From positions 2,588-8,738 of the forward strand of contig DOSP01000098.1 in assembly GCA_003512175.1 (NCBI GenBank): a DNA stretch of 6,151 nt, in the 5' to 3' direction. Numbering within the stretch: position 1 is the first letter of the stretch; each line of letters starts with the position of its first letter. A model generated the notes under the pieces. That model did no database searches, had not been told where the DNA came from, and saw only the letters and a list, made by a program, of their open reading frames with translations. Made by a program: the position numbers and the translations under genes. Of the stretch, positions 5,805 through 6,151 are shown in pieces. This stretch comes from Candidatus Kerfeldbacteria bacterium (GTDB lineage Bacteria; Patescibacteriota; Patescibacteriia; UBA9570).

Positions 5805-5906
5805 GAGCCGCCGTTCTGCCGCGCACTGAAATGGGTCAGTGCTAGTGCAAGATGCATGAGTATTTCTCCAATCCCTAGTCCTGCACTACGGTTGGAACGG
5901 CGGTTC
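5805..5906 (+). other. RNA module 2: three-way junction closed by the shared GAGCCG stem
   Basis: GAGCCGCCGTTC (5805-5816) pairs with GAACGGCGGTTC (5895-5906) over all 12 positions with one G.U; T5804-A5907 can add a pair. A short GCCG/CGGT helix follows (5818-5821 with 5889-5892). Two perfect hairpins sit side by side inside: GCACTG/CAGTGC (5823-5828 with 5837-5842) and TAGTGCA/TGCACTA (5843-5849 with 5882-5888). They abut with no spare nucleotide, a compact junction. Confidence 0.65.
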
Positions 5907-5914
5907 ACTTTTCG

Positions 5915-6072
5915 GGCGCCGAGTACAGGATGTTCTTTCAAAACAGTCGTGGGGCTTGGCTACAATAGTGCCATTCGTAGCCGAGAAACCACTACTGTCG
6001 GAATATGGTAACAGCTCCTGGTGCTCAACATTGCTGTCCACCATGTTCCAAGCTTTTTCCTGGCTCGGCGCC
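5915..6072 (+). other. RNA module 3: larger three-way junction with its own closing stem
   Basis: GGCGCCGAG (5915-5923) pairs perfectly with CTCGGCGCC (6064-6072), then AGGA/TCCT (5927-5930 with 6058-6061). Hairpin a: ACAGT-C-GTGG (5943-5952) with CCAC-T-ACTGT (5989-5998), one mismatch, capped by CTTGGCTAC/GTAGCCGAG (5955-5963 with 5977-5985, one U.G). Hairpin b: GGAATATGGT/ACCATGTTCC (6000-6009 with 6040-6049, one U.G), then ACAGC/GCTGT (6011-6015 with 6033-6037) and a 17-nt loop. Hairpin b begins one base after hairpin a ends. Confidence 0.65.
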
Positions 6073-6101
6073 TTCCCGCTCTTTTCTGCTCTTTTCACCT
6101 C

Positions 6102-6147
6102 GAGCCGTCGTTTCCTAGGAGTAACATCCTGGTTGAGACGACGGCTC
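6102..6147 (+). other. RNA module 4: short hairpin with the shared GAGCCG stem
   Basis: GAGCCGTCGTTTC (6102-6114) pairs with GAGACGACGGCTC (6135-6147) over all 13 positions with one U.G. As in module 1, a 2-nt bulge on the 3' side (6133-6134) is followed by a 5-bp helix, CTAGG/CCTGG (6115-6119 with 6128-6132, one U.G), and here an 8-nt loop. It is a reduced version of module 1. Only four bases remain before the window ends. Confidence 0.65.
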
Positions 6148-6151
6148 CCCA

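Larger units (their letters stand above)
5664..6151 (+). ncRNA. candidate large structured noncoding RNA, right end possibly outside window
   Basis: No plausible protein is encoded here: open frames are short, overlap on both strands and lack family features. Most of the stretch instead folds into four consecutive modules, described separately (5679-5781, 5805-5906, 5915-6072, 6102-6147). My hand fold for modules plus the 5573-5663 rod has eleven G.U wobbles and one C.A when read on the plus strand, so the plus strand is the likely RNA. The first, second and fourth modules share a closing stem that differs by wobbles and one pair change. The signature blocks of rRNA, tRNA, tmRNA, RNase P RNA, SRP RNA and group II introns are not seen. 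It could be one ornate RNA, several small RNAs, or a repeat family that folds. No dedicated promoter was found after 5663, so a single RNA from upstream would have to read through the T6 hairpin. Confidence 0.6.

Noticed and set aside
5805..5906. Group II intron domain V, because of GAGCCG ... CGGTTC ends
   Set aside because: Domain V is about 34 nt with a GNRA-type tetraloop and a catalytic AGC triad. Here the ends are 102 nt apart with a three-way junction between them, and no intron-encoded protein or GUGYG start was seen.
5605..6098. Short open frames in the 3' region (5605-5829 plus; 5714-5941 and 5886-6098 minus)
   Set aside because: They overlap each other on opposite strands, look compositionally random, show no recognisable domain, and cut across the paired arms of the structured region.
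5679..6147. Integron attC array (variable folded sites with conserved ends)
   Set aside because: The conserved ends do not contain the RYYYAAC/GTTRRRY core sites, there are no cassettes between the modules, and no integrase is in view.
5674..6147. CRISPR array
   Set aside because: Repeat copies are unevenly spaced, carry inverted partners and do not alternate with equal-length spacers; no cas gene is present.

Overview
The window looks like bacterial DNA from the Candidate Phyla Radiation (Patescibacteria). This rests mainly on the 566-residue multi-zinc-ribbon protein at 1020-2720, a family I recognise from many Parcubacteria-type genomes. Small tightly packed genes and few Shine-Dalgarno sites fit the same picture. 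Four genes end in TGA, so the standard bacterial code is used and not the TGA=Gly code of Gracilibacteria and Absconditabacteria. The phylum call is inference; no rRNA or other marker gene is present.

Layout. Positions 1-443 hold the 3' end of a PQQ-type beta-propeller gene behind a Gly/Asp/Glu/Pro-rich linker, probably a surface protein. A small helical, probably coiled-coil protein follows 5 nt later (449-1027). It converges on, and overlaps by 8 nt, the large zinc-ribbon gene on the minus strand (1020-2720). An 84-nt divergent spacer (2721-2804) carries back-to-back -10-like boxes and a 10-bp hairpin. From 2805 to 5480 a compact plus-strand operon encodes three consecutive HAD-superfamily hydrolases, a small zinc-ribbon protein and a YceF-like Maf nucleotide pyrophosphatase. 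The first four genes are joined by three ATGA stop/start overlaps and the Maf gene follows after 3 nt. A plausible common theme is nucleotide or phosphometabolite housekeeping: Maf would make NMP and PPi from unwanted NTPs and HAD phosphatases could act on the products. That link is inference.

The last 670 bases (5481-6151) contain no credible gene but are densely structured. After possible promoters and two small inverted repeats comes a 91-nt rod-like hairpin running into six T's (5573-5663), readable as a bidirectional terminator or the 3' end of a small RNA. Next come four modules (5679-5781, 5805-5906, 5915-6072, 6102-6147). Three of the four are closed by variants of one 12-13 bp stem, GAGCCG(C/T)CGTT paired with AACGRCGGYTC-type arms, and three of the four can be drawn as three-way junctions with two inner hairpins. 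In the folding I drew by hand, wobble positions are G.U on the plus strand eleven times and C.A once. That asymmetry favours a plus-strand RNA over a DNA-level palindrome. I do not recognise it as a known RNA class. It is the most interesting object in the window and may continue past the right edge.
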